Shown piece by piece: positions 1 to 11,506 of a stretch of 64,000 bases of DNA. The position numbers and the translations under genes were made by a program. The notes under the pieces were generated by a model. The model searched no databases, had not been told where the DNA came from, and worked only from the letters and a program-made list of their open reading frames with translations. Where the stretch lies: positions 124,001-188,000 of the forward strand of contig NZ_JAHKQR010000011.1 of the NCBI RefSeq assembly GCF_018860805.1. Direction: 5' to 3'. The stretch comes from Aestuariibacter sp. A3R04 (lineage in GTDB: Bacteria; Pseudomonadota; Gammaproteobacteria; Enterobacterales; Alteromonadaceae). Each line of letters opens with the position of its first letter. The first letter of the stretch is position 1.

Positions 1-2
1 GT

Positions 3-1988
3 AACCGCGTAGATCTGAAGCTGCTTTTCGAAGAAGGTGACGCTGCGGAAATCCAGCAAATCAATATCGTCGGCAACGAAGTTTTTTCTGATCAGGAATT
101 GATGGAAGATCTGGAGCTGCAGTTTGACACGCCGTGGTGGGATTTCCTGTCTGAAACCCGTTATCAGCAGCAAACGTTGCAAGGAGACATGGAAACCTTG
201 CGCAATCACTATCTGGATCGAGGGTATTTACGCTTTAACATTGACTCCACCCAGGTGTCTATGACGCCGGAAAAAGACGGTATTTACATTGCTCTTAACG
301 TCACTGAAGGTGAGCAGTATACAGTCAGTGGTGTTGAGTTGGTGGGCGATCTGTTGGGCAATGAAGCTTATATTGAGCGGGTTTTACCTATTACTGTAGG
401 TGAATTGTACGACCAGGCAGAAGTAACATACACCGAAGAGTTTATCAGCAAATACCTGGGACGATTTGGCTACGCCTATCCCACAGTAACCACTGTACCT
501 GATATCAACGACGAAGATAAAACCGTTAAGCTTACTCTGTCTGTTGATCCGGGTAAGCGTATATACGTCCGCCGTATCAATTTTAATGGAAACTCAGTTA
601 CGTCAGATAACGTGTTGCGACACAACGTGCATCAAATGGAAGGCACTTGGTTGTCCAACTCATTACTCGAGTCATCCAAAGGCGCATTGTCACGTTTAAC
701 TTACATGGAAGAAGTTGAGTTTGAAACTACCCGTTTGCCCGGCAAAGAAGATCAGGTCGATGTGGATTTCTCCGTTAAAGAACAGCCATCCGGATCGTTT
801 AACGCCGGTATTGGTTATGGTGATACTACTAAGCTGAGCTTGCAGGCGGGTATCCAGCAAAATAACTTCCTGGGAACCGGCAAACAGGTTGGCCTGAATA
901 TCAGTACGGTTTCTTATCAGCGCTCGGCTCAAATAACCTATAACGATCCATACTTTACTATTGATGGGATCAGTTTAGGGGGCACTATTGGGTACAGCGA
1001 GTTTGACGGTTCTGACTTTAATGTTATTCAATATAACTCTAAGCGTTGGTCTGTGGGCGCTAACGTTGGTTACCCCATTAATGAATTTAATCGTATTAAT
1101 TTTGGTTTAACCTACTCGAGTGTCGAATTGTATAACACAGGTTATTACGAACAGACGGAGCAGTTTTACAACCAGTTCCGCAATGCGGGTGACCCTGAAG
1201 CCCCTGTGAAATACGACAGCTACCAGGCAAGTGTCGCTTGGAGCCGAAGTACATTGAACCGTGGGTTGTTCCCAACAGCAGGATCGTCCCAACGGGCCAG
1301 TTTTAGTATTACCACACCGAATTCAGACGTGAACTTTTTCAAAACTATTTTTGATACCAAGTTCTACTTCCCGTTATCCCGCGATCAACGCTGGTCGTTC
1401 CTGGCGCGACTACGCCTTGGATACGGAAATGGTTATGGCGATATTAACGGCAATGATCAAATCTTGCCTTTTACTGAGAACTTTACCGCTGGTGGAGCAG
1501 ATACACTTCGCGGTTTTGAAAACAATACCGTTGGCCCTCGTGGTGTGATCCGCGGTAACTTTAATACTACCACCGGCCCGGATGGTCAGGTGTATCCCGG
1601 TGACCCGTCTACGGATAGCATCTCAATTTCCAGACGTAGTCTTGGGGGCAATGCCATGGCCCTGGGTGGCCTGGAGTTGATTGTACCTACCCCCTTTGTT
1701 GATGTAGAGTACGACAATTCTGTTCGTACCAGTGTTTTCTTTGACGTGGGTAACGTCTGGGATACAGAGTTTGATTATGATAAATATAAGCAACTTGATC
1801 AGATTAATATAGCTGACGGGAAGTTGTTGGACTATTCAGACTGGACACAGTATCGTAGTTCCGCCGGTATTTCTGTACAATGGATATCACCGATGGGACC
1901 AATGGTATTTAGCTTCTCGCGGGCATTACAAGAACGCGATGGTGACGATGCTAGATTCTTTACCTTTAATATTGGTCAAACATTCTAA
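3..1988 (+). CDS. bamA: Outer membrane protein assembly factor BamA, 3' part (5' end outside window)
   Basis: Central subunit of the BAM complex, which folds beta-barrel proteins into the outer membrane. The reading frame is open from the window edge (first full codon at base 3), so the signal peptide and first POTRA domain(s) lie outside. The visible part starts inside a POTRA domain and continues through further POTRA repeats (motifs such as VSGVELVGD and VRRINFNGN). It ends in an Omp85 barrel with the conserved [10 protein letters not shown] and GPMVFSFS segments and a C-terminal aromatic (FNIGQTF), the usual BAM-recognised beta-signal. The skp gene follows 47 bases downstream, the usual order. 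An internal ATG at 99 is not the true start. Confidence 0.97.
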   Translation, partial: NRVDLKLLFEEGDAAEIQQINIVGNEVFSDQELMEDLELQFDTPWWDFLSETRYQQQTLQGDMETLRNHYLDRGYLRFNIDSTQVSMTPEKDGIYIALNVTEGEQYTVSGVELVGDLLGNEAYIERVLPITVGELYDQAEVTYTEEFISKYLGRFGYAYPTVTTVPDINDEDKTVKLTLSVDPGKRIYVRRINFNGNSVTSDNVLRHNVHQMEGTWLSNSLLESSKGALSRLTYMEEVEFETTRLPGKEDQVDVDFSVKEQPSGSFNAGIGYGDTTKLSLQAGIQQNNFLGTGKQVGLNISTVSYQRSAQITYNDPYFTIDGISLGGTIGYSEFDGSDFNVIQYNSKRWSVGANVGYPINEFNRINFGLTYSSVELYNTGYYEQTEQFYNQFRNAGDPEAPVKYDSYQASVAWSRSTLNRGLFPTAGSSQRASFSITTPNSDVNFFKTIFDTKFYFPLSRDQRWSFLARLRLGYGNGYGDINGNDQILPFTENFTAGGADTLRGFENNTVGPRGVIRGNFNTTTGPDGQVYPGDPSTDSISISRRSLGGNAMALGGLELIVPTPFVDVEYDNSVRTSVFFDVGNVWDTEFDYDKYKQLDQINIADGKLLDYSDWTQYRSSAGISVQWISPMGPMVFSFSRALQERDGDDARFFTFNIGQTF

Positions 1989-2035
1989 TTCTAATCCGGA
2001 AGAAACCGGGCTTAATTTTTAAAAAGGAGTGCCTT

Positions 2036-2551
2036 TTGAAACAGTTGGCAAGACAATTCGTTGCAACCCTGGTGTTAGGTAGTGCATTAGTCAGTGCTTC
2101 TGCAATGGCAGAGCAAAAAATCGGTGTAGTGGATGTACAGGGTGTGTTTCAGGCGATGCCTCAGGCTACTGAGATCACAAACAACATTCAAATGGAGTTT
2201 AAAGATCAAATTGAAGAAGTAAATCAGCTTCAAAAAGACGGTCAGTTTTATGCGGAGCGTCTTCAGCGTGATGCTGCCACAATGAGCGAAGATGAGAAGA
2301 AAGATCTTCAACAAAAAATTCTAAACGTACGTGAACAGCTGGCCGAAAAAGCGCAACCTTTGCAGCAAAATATCCAGCGTCGAAGCAATGAGGAACGCAA
2401 CAAGCTACTCGGTTTAATTAAGCAGGCTATTGATGCCGTTGCCGCTAAACAAAACTATGACTTGGTGCTGAATGCGGGAGCTGTTGCATTTGCCAATGAA
2501 GAACACGACTTGTCTGAAGAAGTGCTTGAGCAGGTCAAGAAAATTAAGTAG
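2036..2551 (+). CDS. skp: Periplasmic chaperone Skp (OmpH family)
   Basis: Periplasmic holdase that carries unfolded outer-membrane proteins to BamA. The 171-residue product has a clear Sec signal peptide (basic KQLARQ, then a hydrophobic core, cleavage after AMA) and a mature part starting EQKIGVVDVQ. The mature part is dominated by charged heptad-like helices, as expected for the tentacles of Skp/OmpH. The start is TTG, supported by AAAAAGGAG a few bases upstream. It sits directly behind bamA, the standard arrangement. Downstream there is a strong terminator hairpin rather than lpxD. Confidence 0.95.
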   Translation: MKQLARQFVATLVLGSALVSASAMAEQKIGVVDVQGVFQAMPQATEITNNIQMEFKDQIEEVNQLQKDGQFYAERLQRDAATMSEDEKKDLQQKILNVREQLAEKAQPLQQNIQRRSNEERNKLLGLIKQAIDAVAAKQNYDLVLNAGAVAFANEEHDLSEEVLEQVKKIK

Positions 2552-2609
2552 CCAGACAGGGCTCAGTGAGCCATGTCACGAGTTACATGCATGAAAAGTG
2601 CAAACAGGC

Positions 2610-2647
2610 CAGACTAACGTCGGGAGACGTTGGTCTGATTTGTTTTT
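2610..2647 (+). terminator. Rho-independent terminator after skp
   Basis: Twelve-base-pair stem (2610-2621 with 2626-2637, one G-T pair) with a GGGA loop, followed by a T-rich run ATTTGTTTTT. It lies in the skp-fabZ gap where lpxD is usually found, so skp and fabZ are probably transcribed at least partly independently. I saw no convincing promoter in the remaining ~100 bases before fabZ. Confidence 0.8.
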
Positions 2648-2749
2648 AGCGTATATGCGCGTATGGTTGCCGCCATTTAAAATTAAAATACGGCAAACAG
2701 CCTCCCATTTTTACTCACAAGGCTGGTTTTGGCATAGGAGAGCGTTTTT

Positions 2750-3199
2750 TTGGCCAACACACTGAATACAATTGATATCCAGGAAATACTGGATTTACTC
2801 CCCCATCGCTATCCGTTTTTACTGGTTGATCGCGTTACCCACTACGTGGAAGGTGAATCTATTAAAGCCTATAAAAACATCACGATGAACGAGCCCTGTT
2901 TTATGGGGCATTTTCCTGATCGTCCAATTTTTCCAGGTGTACTTATTCTTGAGGCATTAGCTCAGGCTGCGGGTGTACTGGGTTTCAAGACAATGGGTAA
3001 ATCGGATAAGCTATATTTGTACGCCGGTATCGACAGCGCGAGATTCAAGCGTCCGGTGACGCCAGGAGACAGGCTTGACTTCGATGTAACCTTGTTGAAA
3101 GAGCGCCGAGGGATCTGGAAATTTAAAGGTACTGCAAGTGTTGATGGCGAAGAGGCGTGCATTGCAGAATTCATGTGTGCAATTAGAGAGATAGTATAA
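2750..3199 (+). CDS. fabZ: 3-hydroxyacyl-[acyl-carrier-protein] dehydratase FabZ
   Basis: Dehydrates 3-hydroxyacyl-ACP to trans-2-enoyl-ACP in type II fatty acid synthesis (cytoplasm). 149 residues, normal length. The hot-dog fold signature [17 protein letters not shown] carries the catalytic His54 and Glu68. The start is TTG (LANTLNT...), with a GGAG about ten bases upstream. It is followed one base later by lpxA, so the two are likely translated from one message. This is the classic coupling of fatty acid elongation and lipid A synthesis, which compete for 3-hydroxyacyl-ACP. Confidence 0.96.
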   Translation: MANTLNTIDIQEILDLLPHRYPFLLVDRVTHYVEGESIKAYKNITMNEPCFMGHFPDRPIFPGVLILEALAQAAGVLGFKTMGKSDKLYLYAGIDSARFKRPVTPGDRLDFDVTLLKERRGIWKFKGTASVDGEEACIAEFMCAIREIV

Positions 3200-3200
3200 C

Positions 3201-3971
3201 GTGATCCATTCTACTGCCGTGATTTCCAACAAAGCAAGGCTGGGTAATAATGTCACGGTTGGCCCATTTTGTTATGTTGGTGATGATGTTGTTATTGGTG
3301 ATGACTGTGAACTGTTATCCCATGTTGTGATTAAAGGGCCTACAACCATTGGCAAACGCAATCGATTCTTCCAGTTTTGCTCTATCGGAGAAGAATGCCA
3401 GGATAAAAAATACGCCGGAGAGAAAACCACACTGGAAATTGGTGATGACAATGTTTTCCGCGAGACCTGTACTGTGCATCGAGGCACGATACAGGACGAA
3501 GGGGTAACCCGCATTGGTTCCCGCAATCTTCTGATGATTAATGCCCATGTAGCACACGACTGTGTTATTGGCAATGATTGCATTCTGGCTAACAATGTTT
3601 CATTAGCTGGTCATGTACATTTGGGGGATTTTGTCATTTTTGGCGGGGGCTCTGCTATTCATCAGTTCGGCAAAGTGGGAGACCATGCATTCGTCGGTGC
3701 CGGTGCTATTGTGCTTCGGGATGTGCCGTCCTTTGTGATGGTTAATGGTCACAAGCACGTTGCTGCCGGTATTAACTCAGAAGGGCTGCGCAGACGTGGT
3801 TTTACGTCAGAAGAAATCATGGCGATAAAACGTGCTTATCGGGTTATCTACCGCGACAATAACACCATCGAAGAAGCCATTGTCAAGTTAGCCGAAGCAG
3901 CAGAAAAGTTTGCGGCGGTTCAGACTTTGGTGAATTTCTTAAAAAGTGCAGAACGAGGCATCATTCGCTAG
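3201..3971 (+). CDS. lpxA: Acyl-ACP--UDP-N-acetylglucosamine O-acyltransferase LpxA
   Basis: First step of lipid A synthesis: transfers a 3-hydroxyacyl chain from ACP to the 3-OH of UDP-GlcNAc. 256 residues. The N-terminal two thirds is a left-handed beta-helix of hexapeptide repeats (for example [22 protein letters not shown]). The NAHVAHDC segment carries the likely catalytic His119, and a helical C-terminal domain follows. The start is GTG one base after the fabZ stop, and lpxB starts immediately after the stop codon. Confidence 0.97.
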   Translation: MIHSTAVISNKARLGNNVTVGPFCYVGDDVVIGDDCELLSHVVIKGPTTIGKRNRFFQFCSIGEECQDKKYAGEKTTLEIGDDNVFRETCTVHRGTIQDEGVTRIGSRNLLMINAHVAHDCVIGNDCILANNVSLAGHVHLGDFVIFGGGSAIHQFGKVGDHAFVGAGAIVLRDVPSFVMVNGHKHVAAGINSEGLRRRGFTSEEIMAIKRAYRVIYRDNNTIEEAIVKLAEAAEKFAAVQTLVNFLKSAERGIIR

Positions 3972-5126
3972 ATGCCTGATTCACCTCTTCGCATAGCAAT
4001 CGTTGCCGGAGAGCCCTCCGGTGATGTCCTTGCTGCCGGTATGGTGGCCGAGCTTCGCAAGCGCTACCCCAATGCCATTCTCGAAGGGATTGGCGGCGAC
4101 AATATGAAAAGAATGGGCTTCCACTCATTATTTGATATGGAAACCTTGTCTGTAATGGGGTTGGTAGAAGTGCTGCGACACTTACCCGCCATCTTGAAAG
4201 TTAAAAATGATCTTCTTGCATACTTGGAAAAATTTCCGCCGGATGTTTACGTTGGTGTAGACGCTCCAGACTTCAACTTACGGGTCGAAAAAGTGCTCAA
4301 GCAACGGGGTATCAAAACTGTGCACTATGTCAGTCCAACAGTATGGGCGTGGCGGGAGAAACGGATCCACAAAATCAAAGCTGCTGCCAGCCGGGTGCTG
4401 GGGCTTTTTCCCTTTGAAGCGCAAGTGTACGAAAAATACCAGGTACCTTATACCTTTGTCGGTCATACGCTGGCCGACGCCATTGAATTGGCGCCCGATC
4501 AGGTGGCCGCCCGAGCCGCCCTGGATTTACCGGATACCGGGCCAGTGATGGCGGTGCTCCCAGGTAGCAGAGGCGGGGAATTGAAAGCGCTCTTGCCGGT
4601 ATTCGTCGCTACCATTAAACAGGTCAAACAACAACTTCCAGCGTGTTTGTTTGTTATTCCGGCGGCAAATCAATACCGTATGGAGACCATACAGACTTAT
4701 TTAAAAGAATCGGTACCAGAATTAGTCGCCGGCAAGCAAATCAGACTCACGATTGGCAATGCCAGAGAAACAATGGTTGCCAGTGACGTGATCCTTCTTG
4801 CATCAGGAACTGCTACCCTGGAAGCCATGTTGTGCAAACGCCCTATGGTCTCTTGCTACAAGTTATCTTCGCTAACCTATAAAATAATGCAGCGATTATA
4901 CAAAGCGCCTTATTTTTCGCTGCCCAATTTGTTGGCAAATGAGAAGCTTGTACCTGAACTGTTACAAGACGATGTAAACCCTGAAACACTCGCAGCGCAT
5001 CTGTTGCCGTTATTCACCCAGGACAACAGTGCTCTGATAGCGCGTTTCACTGAAATCCATAAAGCATTAAAGCTCAATGCAGATAAAATGGCGACACAAG
5101 CTGTGGTAGAGGTCATCAATGAATAA
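3972..5126 (+). CDS. lpxB: Lipid-A-disaccharide synthase LpxB
   Basis: Condenses UDP-2,3-diacylglucosamine with lipid X to form the beta-1,6 lipid A disaccharide, at the inner face of the cytoplasmic membrane. 384 residues, typical length. Family features are [16 protein letters not shown] at the N terminus, the [13 protein letters not shown] segment, VLPGSRGGE and the C-terminal [12 protein letters not shown] donor-site motif. The ATG directly abuts the lpxA stop, and the 3' end overlaps rnhB by 8 bases, indicating translational coupling. Confidence 0.97.
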   Translation: MPDSPLRIAIVAGEPSGDVLAAGMVAELRKRYPNAILEGIGGDNMKRMGFHSLFDMETLSVMGLVEVLRHLPAILKVKNDLLAYLEKFPPDVYVGVDAPDFNLRVEKVLKQRGIKTVHYVSPTVWAWREKRIHKIKAAASRVLGLFPFEAQVYEKYQVPYTFVGHTLADAIELAPDQVAARAALDLPDTGPVMAVLPGSRGGELKALLPVFVATIKQVKQQLPACLFVIPAANQYRMETIQTYLKESVPELVAGKQIRLTIGNARETMVASDVILLASGTATLEAMLCKRPMVSCYKLSSLTYKIMQRLYKAPYFSLPNLLANEKLVPELLQDDVNPETLAAHLLPLFTQDNSALIARFTEIHKALKLNADKMATQAVVEVINE

Positions 5127-5694
5127 GTATATTGCCGGTGTCGATGAAGTAGGTCGTGGTCCACTGGTGGGGGACGTGGTTACTGCTGCAGTAATACTGG
5201 ATCCCGCCAATCCCATTGAAGGGCTTAACGACTCAAAAAAGTTATCTGAAAAAAAGCGCACGTTACTGGCTGAGCAAATTAAGCAGAAAGCGCTTAGTTG
5301 GAGTATTGGGCGTGCAAGTCCCCAGGAAATTGATGAACTCAATATTTTACACGCTACCATGCTTGCTATGAAACGGGCAGTAGAGGGCTTATCTGTCACC
5401 CCGGACTTCGTGCGAGTAGACGGCAATCGATTACCCAACTGGCATTTCAAAGCTGAGGCGGTAGTAAAAGGCGATAGTCTGCACGCCGAAATATCTGCAG
5501 CATCCATTTTGGCGAAAGTAGAGCGCGACAGCGACATGGTTGCACTTCACGCATTACACCCGCAGTATAATTTTGCAGGGCACAAGGGCTATCCCACCAA
5601 AGCGCATTTTCAAGCACTTGAGACATATGGTGTTTTGCCGTGTTATCGTATGAGTTTCAAGCCTGTACAGGCGCGTTTGGCCGCTGGTAAGTAA
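5119..5694 (+). CDS. rnhB: Ribonuclease HII
   Basis: Removes the RNA part of RNA-DNA hybrids and single misincorporated ribonucleotides. 191 residues. The N-terminal motif [16 protein letters not shown] supplies the first catalytic Asp9-Glu10 pair. Further conserved segments are [17 protein letters not shown] and [15 protein letters not shown], and a C-terminal GHKGYPT motif. It overlaps the end of lpxB and precedes dnaE by 12 bases, standard gammaproteobacterial synteny. Confidence 0.97.
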   Translation: MNKYIAGVDEVGRGPLVGDVVTAAVILDPANPIEGLNDSKKLSEKKRTLLAEQIKQKALSWSIGRASPQEIDELNILHATMLAMKRAVEGLSVTPDFVRVDGNRLPNWHFKAEAVVKGDSLHAEISAASILAKVERDSDMVALHALHPQYNFAGHKGYPTKAHFQALETYGVLPCYRMSFKPVQARLAAGK

Positions 5695-5706
5695 GAGATA
5701 ATTTTC

Positions 5707-8700
5707 ATGTCCTCGCCATTTATACATTTACGCGTTCACAGCGATTTCTCCATGATGGATGGGTTGAATAAAATTAAACCCATACTCAGTCAGGTCGAAG
5801 CTTTAAACATGCCTGCGGTGGCCATCACCGATCAAATGAATATGTGCGGCTTAGTTAAATTTTACTCTGAGGCTCATAACCGCGGTATCAAGCCTATCAT
5901 TGGCAGTGACTTTTGGGTACAGAGCGATGTTCTCAACGAAGCACCTTTTCGGCTGACACTACTGGCAATGAACAACGAGGGATATAAAAATATCACCTTG
6001 TTAATTTCTAAAGGATACCTGCGTGGCGCAGTGCATCACAAAACGGTTATCGATCAGGCCTGGTTGGCCGATCACGCCGAAGGGGTAATTGTCTTGTCCG
6101 GTGCGCTTCACGGCGACGTCGGCATCGCGCTGACGAAGAATAACTCAAGTATTCTCGAAGCTTCGCTGTCTTTTTACAAGACGCATTTTAAAGATCGTTT
6201 TTACCTCGAGTTATTGCGTACGGGCCGGCCTGGAGAAGAAGACTATCTGCATCGCGCCGTGGCACTGGCTGAATCTGAGGGGTTGCCGGTAGTGGCTACC
6301 AATGAAGTCTGTTTCATTGAGCAGGCGGGATTTGACGCCCACGAAATACGGGTTGCCATCCACGATGGTTATACCTTGGACGACCCTCGCAGACCTAAGC
6401 GATATAGCGATCAGCAATATCTGCGCAGTGCTGATGAGATGGTGGCCCTGTTTAGTGATATTCCCGAAGCTATTGAGAATACAGTAGAAATAGCTAAGCG
6501 CTGTAACGTTACTGTGCGTTTGGGTGAGTACTTTTTGCCCCAGTTTCCCACCGGCGGCATGACCACAGAAGATTTCCTGGTTAAAAAATCACAAGAAGGA
6601 CTGGAAGAGCGCCTGGCGTTTTTGTTTCCCGATGAATCTGAACGCGCTGAAAAACGACCAGAATACGACGAGCGTTTAAAAATCGAATTGGACGTTATAA
6701 ACCAGATGGGGTTTCCGGGTTACTTCCTCATTGTTATGGAATTTATTCAATGGAGTAAGGACAACGGGATACCGGTAGGACCAGGAAGGGGGTCCGGTGC
6801 AGGCTCTCTGGTGGCATACGCGCTTAAAATCACAGATCTCGATCCGTTGGAATTCGACCTGCTTTTCGAACGATTCCTTAACCCGGAACGGGTATCAATG
6901 CCGGATTTCGACGTTGATTTCTGTATGGACCGGCGTGATGAGGTTATCGATCACGTTGCCGATCTATACGGTCGGCAGGCGGTGTCGCAAATCATTACTT
7001 TCGGAACCATGGCGGCAAAGGCCGTGGTGAGGGATGTAGGCCGTGTACTCGGTCATCCATACGGCTTTGTCGATCGCATTTCGAAGCTAATTCCGTCCGA
7101 TCCTGGGATGACCCTGAGTAAAGCTTTTGAAGTGGAACCTCGACTCCCCGAGTTGTACAACGAAGATGAGGACGTGAAAGACCTTATCGATATGGCGCGC
7201 ATACTCGAAGGGGTCACCCGAAATGCTGGTAAGCACGCCGGAGGCGTGGTTATCGCCCCCACAACCATTACAGATTTTGCGCCTTTATATTGTGATGATG
7301 AAGGCAAAAACCCGGTTACACAATTTGACAAAAATGATGTAGAGACTGCCGGGTTAGTGAAATTCGACTTTCTTGGTTTAAGAACCCTGACCATTATCCA
7401 GTGGGCGCTGGACATGATTAAGGAAGGCCGGGGTGTTGACGTCGACATTACTTCCATCCCGCTTGCTGATAAAAAGAGTTTTCGCTCTTTACAAGCGGCG
7501 GAAACTACAGCGGTATTTCAGCTTGAATCCCGGGGGATGAAAGAACTCATCAAGCGGCTTCAACCTGACAATTTCGAAGACATTATCGCATTGGTGGCCT
7601 TGTTCCGTCCCGGTCCATTGCAATCGGGCATGGTGGATAACTTTATCGATCGCAAACACGGGCGTGAGGAAATATCCTATCCCGATGCTGAATACCAGCA
7701 CGAATGCCTGAAAGAAATTCTCGAACCTACCTACGGTATTATTCTGTATCAGGAACAGGTAATGCAGATCGCACAGGTCATGTCTGGCTATAGTCTGGGT
7801 GGGGCCGACTTATTGCGTCGAGCTATGGGTAAGAAAAAACCCGAAGAGATGGCCAAACAACGTTCGACATTTGAAGAAGGTGCGAAGAACAATAACATCG
7901 ATCCAAACTTGGCGATGAAGATTTTCGACCTGGTGGAAAAGTTTGCCGGTTACGGGTTTAATAAATCACATTCTGCAGCATATGCACTGGTGTCTTACCA
8001 AACCCTTTGGTTGAAAGTTCACTATCCGCCAGAGTTCATGGCGGCGGTAATGTCTGCTGATATGGATAACACAGACAAGATTGTTACCCTGGTTGACGAA
8101 GTTGATCGTATGGGGCTGAGTATTTTGCCACCAGATCTCAACGTCGGTCGGTACAAGTTTACCGTGGATGATAAAGGTCGTATTGTTTACGGCATCGGCG
8201 CTATAAAAGGCGTAGGTGAAGGTCCCATTGAAGCTATTATCGAAGCGCGGGAACAGCAAGGCAAGTTTACTGATTTGTTTGATTTTTGTGCTAAAGTAGA
8301 CCTTAAGCGGGTTAATAAACGGGTATTAGAAAAATTGGTTCTGGCCGGAGCAATGGACAACTTAGGTCCTCACCGCGCGGCAATTATGGCCTCGTTACCG
8401 GAAGCCATCGCTGCGGCAGACCAACATGCGAAAGCTGAATCTTTCGGACAATCGGATATGTTTGGATTGCTTACCACCGAACCCGATGACGTGAAGCAAG
8501 CTTTTGCTGATGTACCCCCATGGCCAGAAAAGGTTTGGCTGGAAGGTGAGAAAGACACCCTGGGGCTTTATCTTACCGGCCATCCCATCAATCAATATGC
8601 CGATGAAATTCGTCATTATAGCGATGGCCGCTTGGTAGATCTGAAGCCAACGGGCAAAGATCAAACCTCAACTGCAGTTGGGTTGGTACTTGGCGTGCGG

Positions 8701-9171
8701 GTTATGACTAACAAACGGGGGCGACGCTGGGCCATCGTGACCTTAGACGATAAGAGCGCGCGAATGGATGTACGTTTTTTCCCCGAAATGTACGAAAAGT
8801 ATGAAAGTATCCTGGAATCTGACAGAATACTCGTTGTTAAGGGACAGGTCAGCTTTGATGATTTCTCGGGTGGCAATACAATCTCAGCCCGCGATGCTAT
8901 GGACATTGTTCAGGCGCGGGAACAAAATGCGAAGGCGCTTTCGCTACATGTAGATACAGTGCAATGTGATGACGAAAAACTGTCAGCGTTGCAAGCAATT
9001 TTACTGCCTTATCGAGGCGGAAGTTGTCCGGTTCAGTTACATGTCATCCATCCCGACGCCGAAGCCGTCCTGGCCTGTGGTGCACAATGGTATGTAACAC
9101 CGGAAGATCAACTGTTACATGAGTTGAAACAGTGTCTGGGTGAACAGTCGGTGGTTATGCATTATCACTAA
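5707..9171 (+). CDS. dnaE: DNA polymerase III subunit alpha
   Basis: Catalytic subunit of the replicative polymerase. 1154 residues, close to the usual length. An N-terminal PHP domain ([16 protein letters not shown]) is followed by the C-family polymerase palm with [17 protein letters not shown] and the catalytic [13 protein letters not shown] segment (Asp400, Asp402, Asp404). A helix-hairpin-helix region and a C-terminal OB-fold ([20 protein letters not shown]) follow. It sits between rnhB and accA as expected. No irregularity seen. Confidence 0.98.
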   Translation: MSSPFIHLRVHSDFSMMDGLNKIKPILSQVEALNMPAVAITDQMNMCGLVKFYSEAHNRGIKPIIGSDFWVQSDVLNEAPFRLTLLAMNNEGYKNITLLISKGYLRGAVHHKTVIDQAWLADHAEGVIVLSGALHGDVGIALTKNNSSILEASLSFYKTHFKDRFYLELLRTGRPGEEDYLHRAVALAESEGLPVVATNEVCFIEQAGFDAHEIRVAIHDGYTLDDPRRPKRYSDQQYLRSADEMVALFSDIPEAIENTVEIAKRCNVTVRLGEYFLPQFPTGGMTTEDFLVKKSQEGLEERLAFLFPDESERAEKRPEYDERLKIELDVINQMGFPGYFLIVMEFIQWSKDNGIPVGPGRGSGAGSLVAYALKITDLDPLEFDLLFERFLNPERVSMPDFDVDFCMDRRDEVIDHVADLYGRQAVSQIITFGTMAAKAVVRDVGRVLGHPYGFVDRISKLIPSDPGMTLSKAFEVEPRLPELYNEDEDVKDLIDMARILEGVTRNAGKHAGGVVIAPTTITDFAPLYCDDEGKNPVTQFDKNDVETAGLVKFDFLGLRTLTIIQWALDMIKEGRGVDVDITSIPLADKKSFRSLQAAETTAVFQLESRGMKELIKRLQPDNFEDIIALVALFRPGPLQSGMVDNFIDRKHGREEISYPDAEYQHECLKEILEPTYGIILYQEQVMQIAQVMSGYSLGGADLLRRAMGKKKPEEMAKQRSTFEEGAKNNNIDPNLAMKIFDLVEKFAGYGFNKSHSAAYALVSYQTLWLKVHYPPEFMAAVMSADMDNTDKIVTLVDEVDRMGLSILPPDLNVGRYKFTVDDKGRIVYGIGAIKGVGEGPIEAIIEAREQQGKFTDLFDFCAKVDLKRVNKRVLEKLVLAGAMDNLGPHRAAIMASLPEAIAAADQHAKAESFGQSDMFGLLTTEPDDVKQAFADVPPWPEKVWLEGEKDTLGLYLTGHPINQYADEIRHYSDGRLVDLKPTGKDQTSTAVGLVLGVRVMTNKRGRRWAIVTLDDKSARMDVRFFPEMYEKYESILESDRILVVKGQVSFDDFSGGNTISARDAMDIVQAREQNAKALSLHVDTVQCDDEKLSALQAILLPYRGGSCPVQLHVIHPDAEAVLACGAQWYVTPEDQLLHELKQCLGEQSVVMHYH

Positions 9172-9204
9172 CAGGCGTGTTAGGCAGTAAATATAGGACA
9201 CACA

Positions 9205-10161
9205 ATGAGTATACAGTTTTTGGAATTTGAGCAGCCGATTGCGGAACTAGAAGCAAAAATTGAAGAGCTTCGGCTGGTTAACCAAGGTGGTGAATTCGAT
9301 GTTGGCATCGAAGAGGAAATCACTAAATTACGTGCAAAGAGTTCAGATCTGACAAATAAAATTTTCTCTGATCTCGGAGCCTGGCAAATTTCTCAGCTTG
9401 CCCGTCACCCTATGCGACCGTACACATTAGATTATGTTGGACGAGTCTTTACGGAGTTTGACGAGCTGGCTGGCGACCGTGCGTACGCAGACGACAAAGC
9501 CATTGTCGGTGGATTGGCTAAAATAGATGATCAGCCCATCATGCTAATTGGTCATCAGAAAGGACGGGACACTCACGAGAAAATTAAGCGAAACTTCGGT
9601 ATGCCCAAGCCTGAGGGATATCGCAAAGCGCTGCGCTTAATGAAAATGGCTGAGCGTTTTAATTTGCCTATCGTAACCCTTATTGACACACCGGGAGCTT
9701 ATCCTGGGGTGGGCGCTGAAGAGCGCGGTCAAAGTGAAGCCATCGCCCGCAATTTATTTGAAATGGCACAACTTCGGGTTCCTATTGTTTGCACCGTGAT
9801 CGGTGAAGGCGGCTCCGGAGGTGCCCTGGCTATTGGTGTGGGCGACAGAGTTAACATGTTACAGTATTCAACTTATTCGGTTATTTCTCCGGAGGGCTGT
9901 GCATCTATCTTGTGGAAGAGCGCAGACAAAGCACCTTTGGCCGCAGAAGCCATGGGAGTGAGTGCACCGCAAATTAAAGAATTGGGCCTTATCAATAGCA
10001 TCGTTGAGGAACCCCTGGGCGGCGCGCATCGCGACCATGATGGTATGGCTGCGAATTTGAAAGCAACTATCAAACAGCAGTTGAGCCAGTTGAAGTCATT
10101 GGATGTGGAAAATCTTCTGGAAGAGCGTTATCAGCGTTTAATGTCTTTCGGTTACTGTTAA
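9205..10161 (+). CDS. accA: Acetyl-CoA carboxylase carboxyltransferase subunit alpha
   Basis: Transfers the carboxyl group from carboxybiotin to acetyl-CoA, giving malonyl-CoA for fatty acid synthesis; partner AccD is outside the window. 318 residues, normal length. Recognised by the N-terminal coiled segment ([18 protein letters not shown]), the [19 protein letters not shown] segment, [24 protein letters not shown] and the [15 protein letters not shown] oxyanion-hole region. It lies 33 bases after dnaE and 16 bases before tilS, so probably in the same transcript. Confidence 0.98.
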   Translation: MSIQFLEFEQPIAELEAKIEELRLVNQGGEFDVGIEEEITKLRAKSSDLTNKIFSDLGAWQISQLARHPMRPYTLDYVGRVFTEFDELAGDRAYADDKAIVGGLAKIDDQPIMLIGHQKGRDTHEKIKRNFGMPKPEGYRKALRLMKMAERFNLPIVTLIDTPGAYPGVGAEERGQSEAIARNLFEMAQLRVPIVCTVIGEGGSGGALAIGVGDRVNMLQYSTYSVISPEGCASILWKSADKAPLAAEAMGVSAPQIKELGLINSIVEEPLGGAHRDHDGMAANLKATIKQQLSQLKSLDVENLLEERYQRLMSFGYC

Positions 10162-10177
10162 ACACCAACGGGTAACT

Positions 10178-11500
10178 ATGTCTGAATACGACCCATCCGG
10201 GCTAATGTCTCAGATTGCCGTTACCCTAAGTGGGCAGCTTTCTGCACTGGAGACACCGCCGTCCTGCCTCGTTGTGGGTTTTAGCGGTGGTGTTGATTCG
10301 TCGTTGTTACTTCACTCTGTTTCTCGCCACCCCAGTATTCCGGTACATGCAGTTTACATTCACCACGGCTTAAGCCAGCACGCTGATGACTGGCAAGACC
10401 ATTGTAAGCGGTTCTGCAAAGTCAGAAATATTCCATTTACTGCCATTGAGGTTAGCGTTGAAATTCGTCCCCGGGTTAGTCTGGAAGCTGCTGCCAGAGA
10501 AGCGCGCTACAACGCTTTACTCGATTACTGCAAGCAACACAGTGGCGTACTGCTTCTTGGTCAGCATCAGGACGATCAATTAGAGACGATACTGCTGGCG
10601 CTAAAACGAGGGAGTGGCCCCGCAGGGCTAGCGGGAATGCCGGAGCGAGTAGTAAAGCGAGGGGTTACTGTATTGCGGCCATTGCTTAACCTTAGCCGGG
10701 AGGCAATTGAAAGAGCTGCGAAGGCTTTATCGTTAACGTGGATCCATGATGAATCTAACGATGATAACCGCTTTGATCGTAACTTCTTACGCAATGCGAT
10801 TCTTCCGGGGTTGTCAAAGCGCTGGCCTGAGTTCTCCGCAGCAGCGGGCAGAAGCAGTCAGTTACTTGTCGAACAAAATACGTTAATGGATGAGGTTGTT
10901 GGCGAGCGCCTCGCTGGCATTACGAGCGAGCAAGGATATCTCAACACCGAAGCGCTAAAAAGCTACTCAGTGCCATGGCAACGGGCGTTGTGCCGCGGTT
11001 GGCTGAAACGCAAAGGTCTGACGCTGCCGAGCTATACACAGTTAAATGAAATGTTACGTATATTGGATACAAAAGACGACGCGCAACCAGTGGTACGTAC
11101 AGGCAATTACGAGGTTCGCTACTATCGCGGTTCACTTCGCGTGTGCTATCCGTTGCCACAAGCTGAACCCACGCGGGTGAAAGCCAATGTGTGGACCGAA
11201 GTTACCTGGTGGCCGGGACGTTTTTGTATTTCCCTTTCTGCTCATTTGAAAGAGGATGCACTGTGCCTTAAACCGGTTGTTGAGTCAGACAAAATACAGC
11301 CTGAAAACCAGCGTGCACCGCGCTCTACAAGAAAGTATTTAAAAGACTGGGGAGTGCCGGCTTGGGAGAGAAATAACGTGCCTGTATTGTGTTATGAGCA
11401 TCGTCCCCTCGTTATAATGCTCAGGGAGAGCGTGATCTGGCTTGAGCGCACAGAAGGTATTAATGTTGTGCTATACAACGGCAATCCTTTGCCTCCTTAG
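10178..11500 (+). CDS. tilS: tRNA(Ile)-lysidine synthase TilS
   Basis: Converts C34 of tRNA-Ile(CAU) to lysidine using ATP and lysine, changing both its codon and amino acid identity. 440 residues. The N-terminal PP-loop ATPase motif SGGVDSS is at residues 36-42. The GQHQDDQLETILL segment and HDESNDDNRFDRNFLRN follow, then a linker and a C-terminal TilS-C domain. The gene ends 6 bases from the convergent diguanylate cyclase gene, and I saw no clear hairpin in that gap. Confidence 0.96.
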   Translation: MSEYDPSGLMSQIAVTLSGQLSALETPPSCLVVGFSGGVDSSLLLHSVSRHPSIPVHAVYIHHGLSQHADDWQDHCKRFCKVRNIPFTAIEVSVEIRPRVSLEAAAREARYNALLDYCKQHSGVLLLGQHQDDQLETILLALKRGSGPAGLAGMPERVVKRGVTVLRPLLNLSREAIERAAKALSLTWIHDESNDDNRFDRNFLRNAILPGLSKRWPEFSAAAGRSSQLLVEQNTLMDEVVGERLAGITSEQGYLNTEALKSYSVPWQRALCRGWLKRKGLTLPSYTQLNEMLRILDTKDDAQPVVRTGNYEVRYYRGSLRVCYPLPQAEPTRVKANVWTEVTWWPGRFCISLSAHLKEDALCLKPVVESDKIQPENQRAPRSTRKYLKDWGVPAWERNNVPVLCYEHRPLVIMLRESVIWLERTEGINVVLYNGNPLPP

Positions 11501-11506
11501 CTTCGT

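Noticed and set aside
7053..7457. 134-codon frame antisense to dnaE and similar long antisense frames in dnaE, lpxA and rnhB
   Set aside because: Shadows of strongly coding genes in another frame; no ribosome sites or recognised domains.
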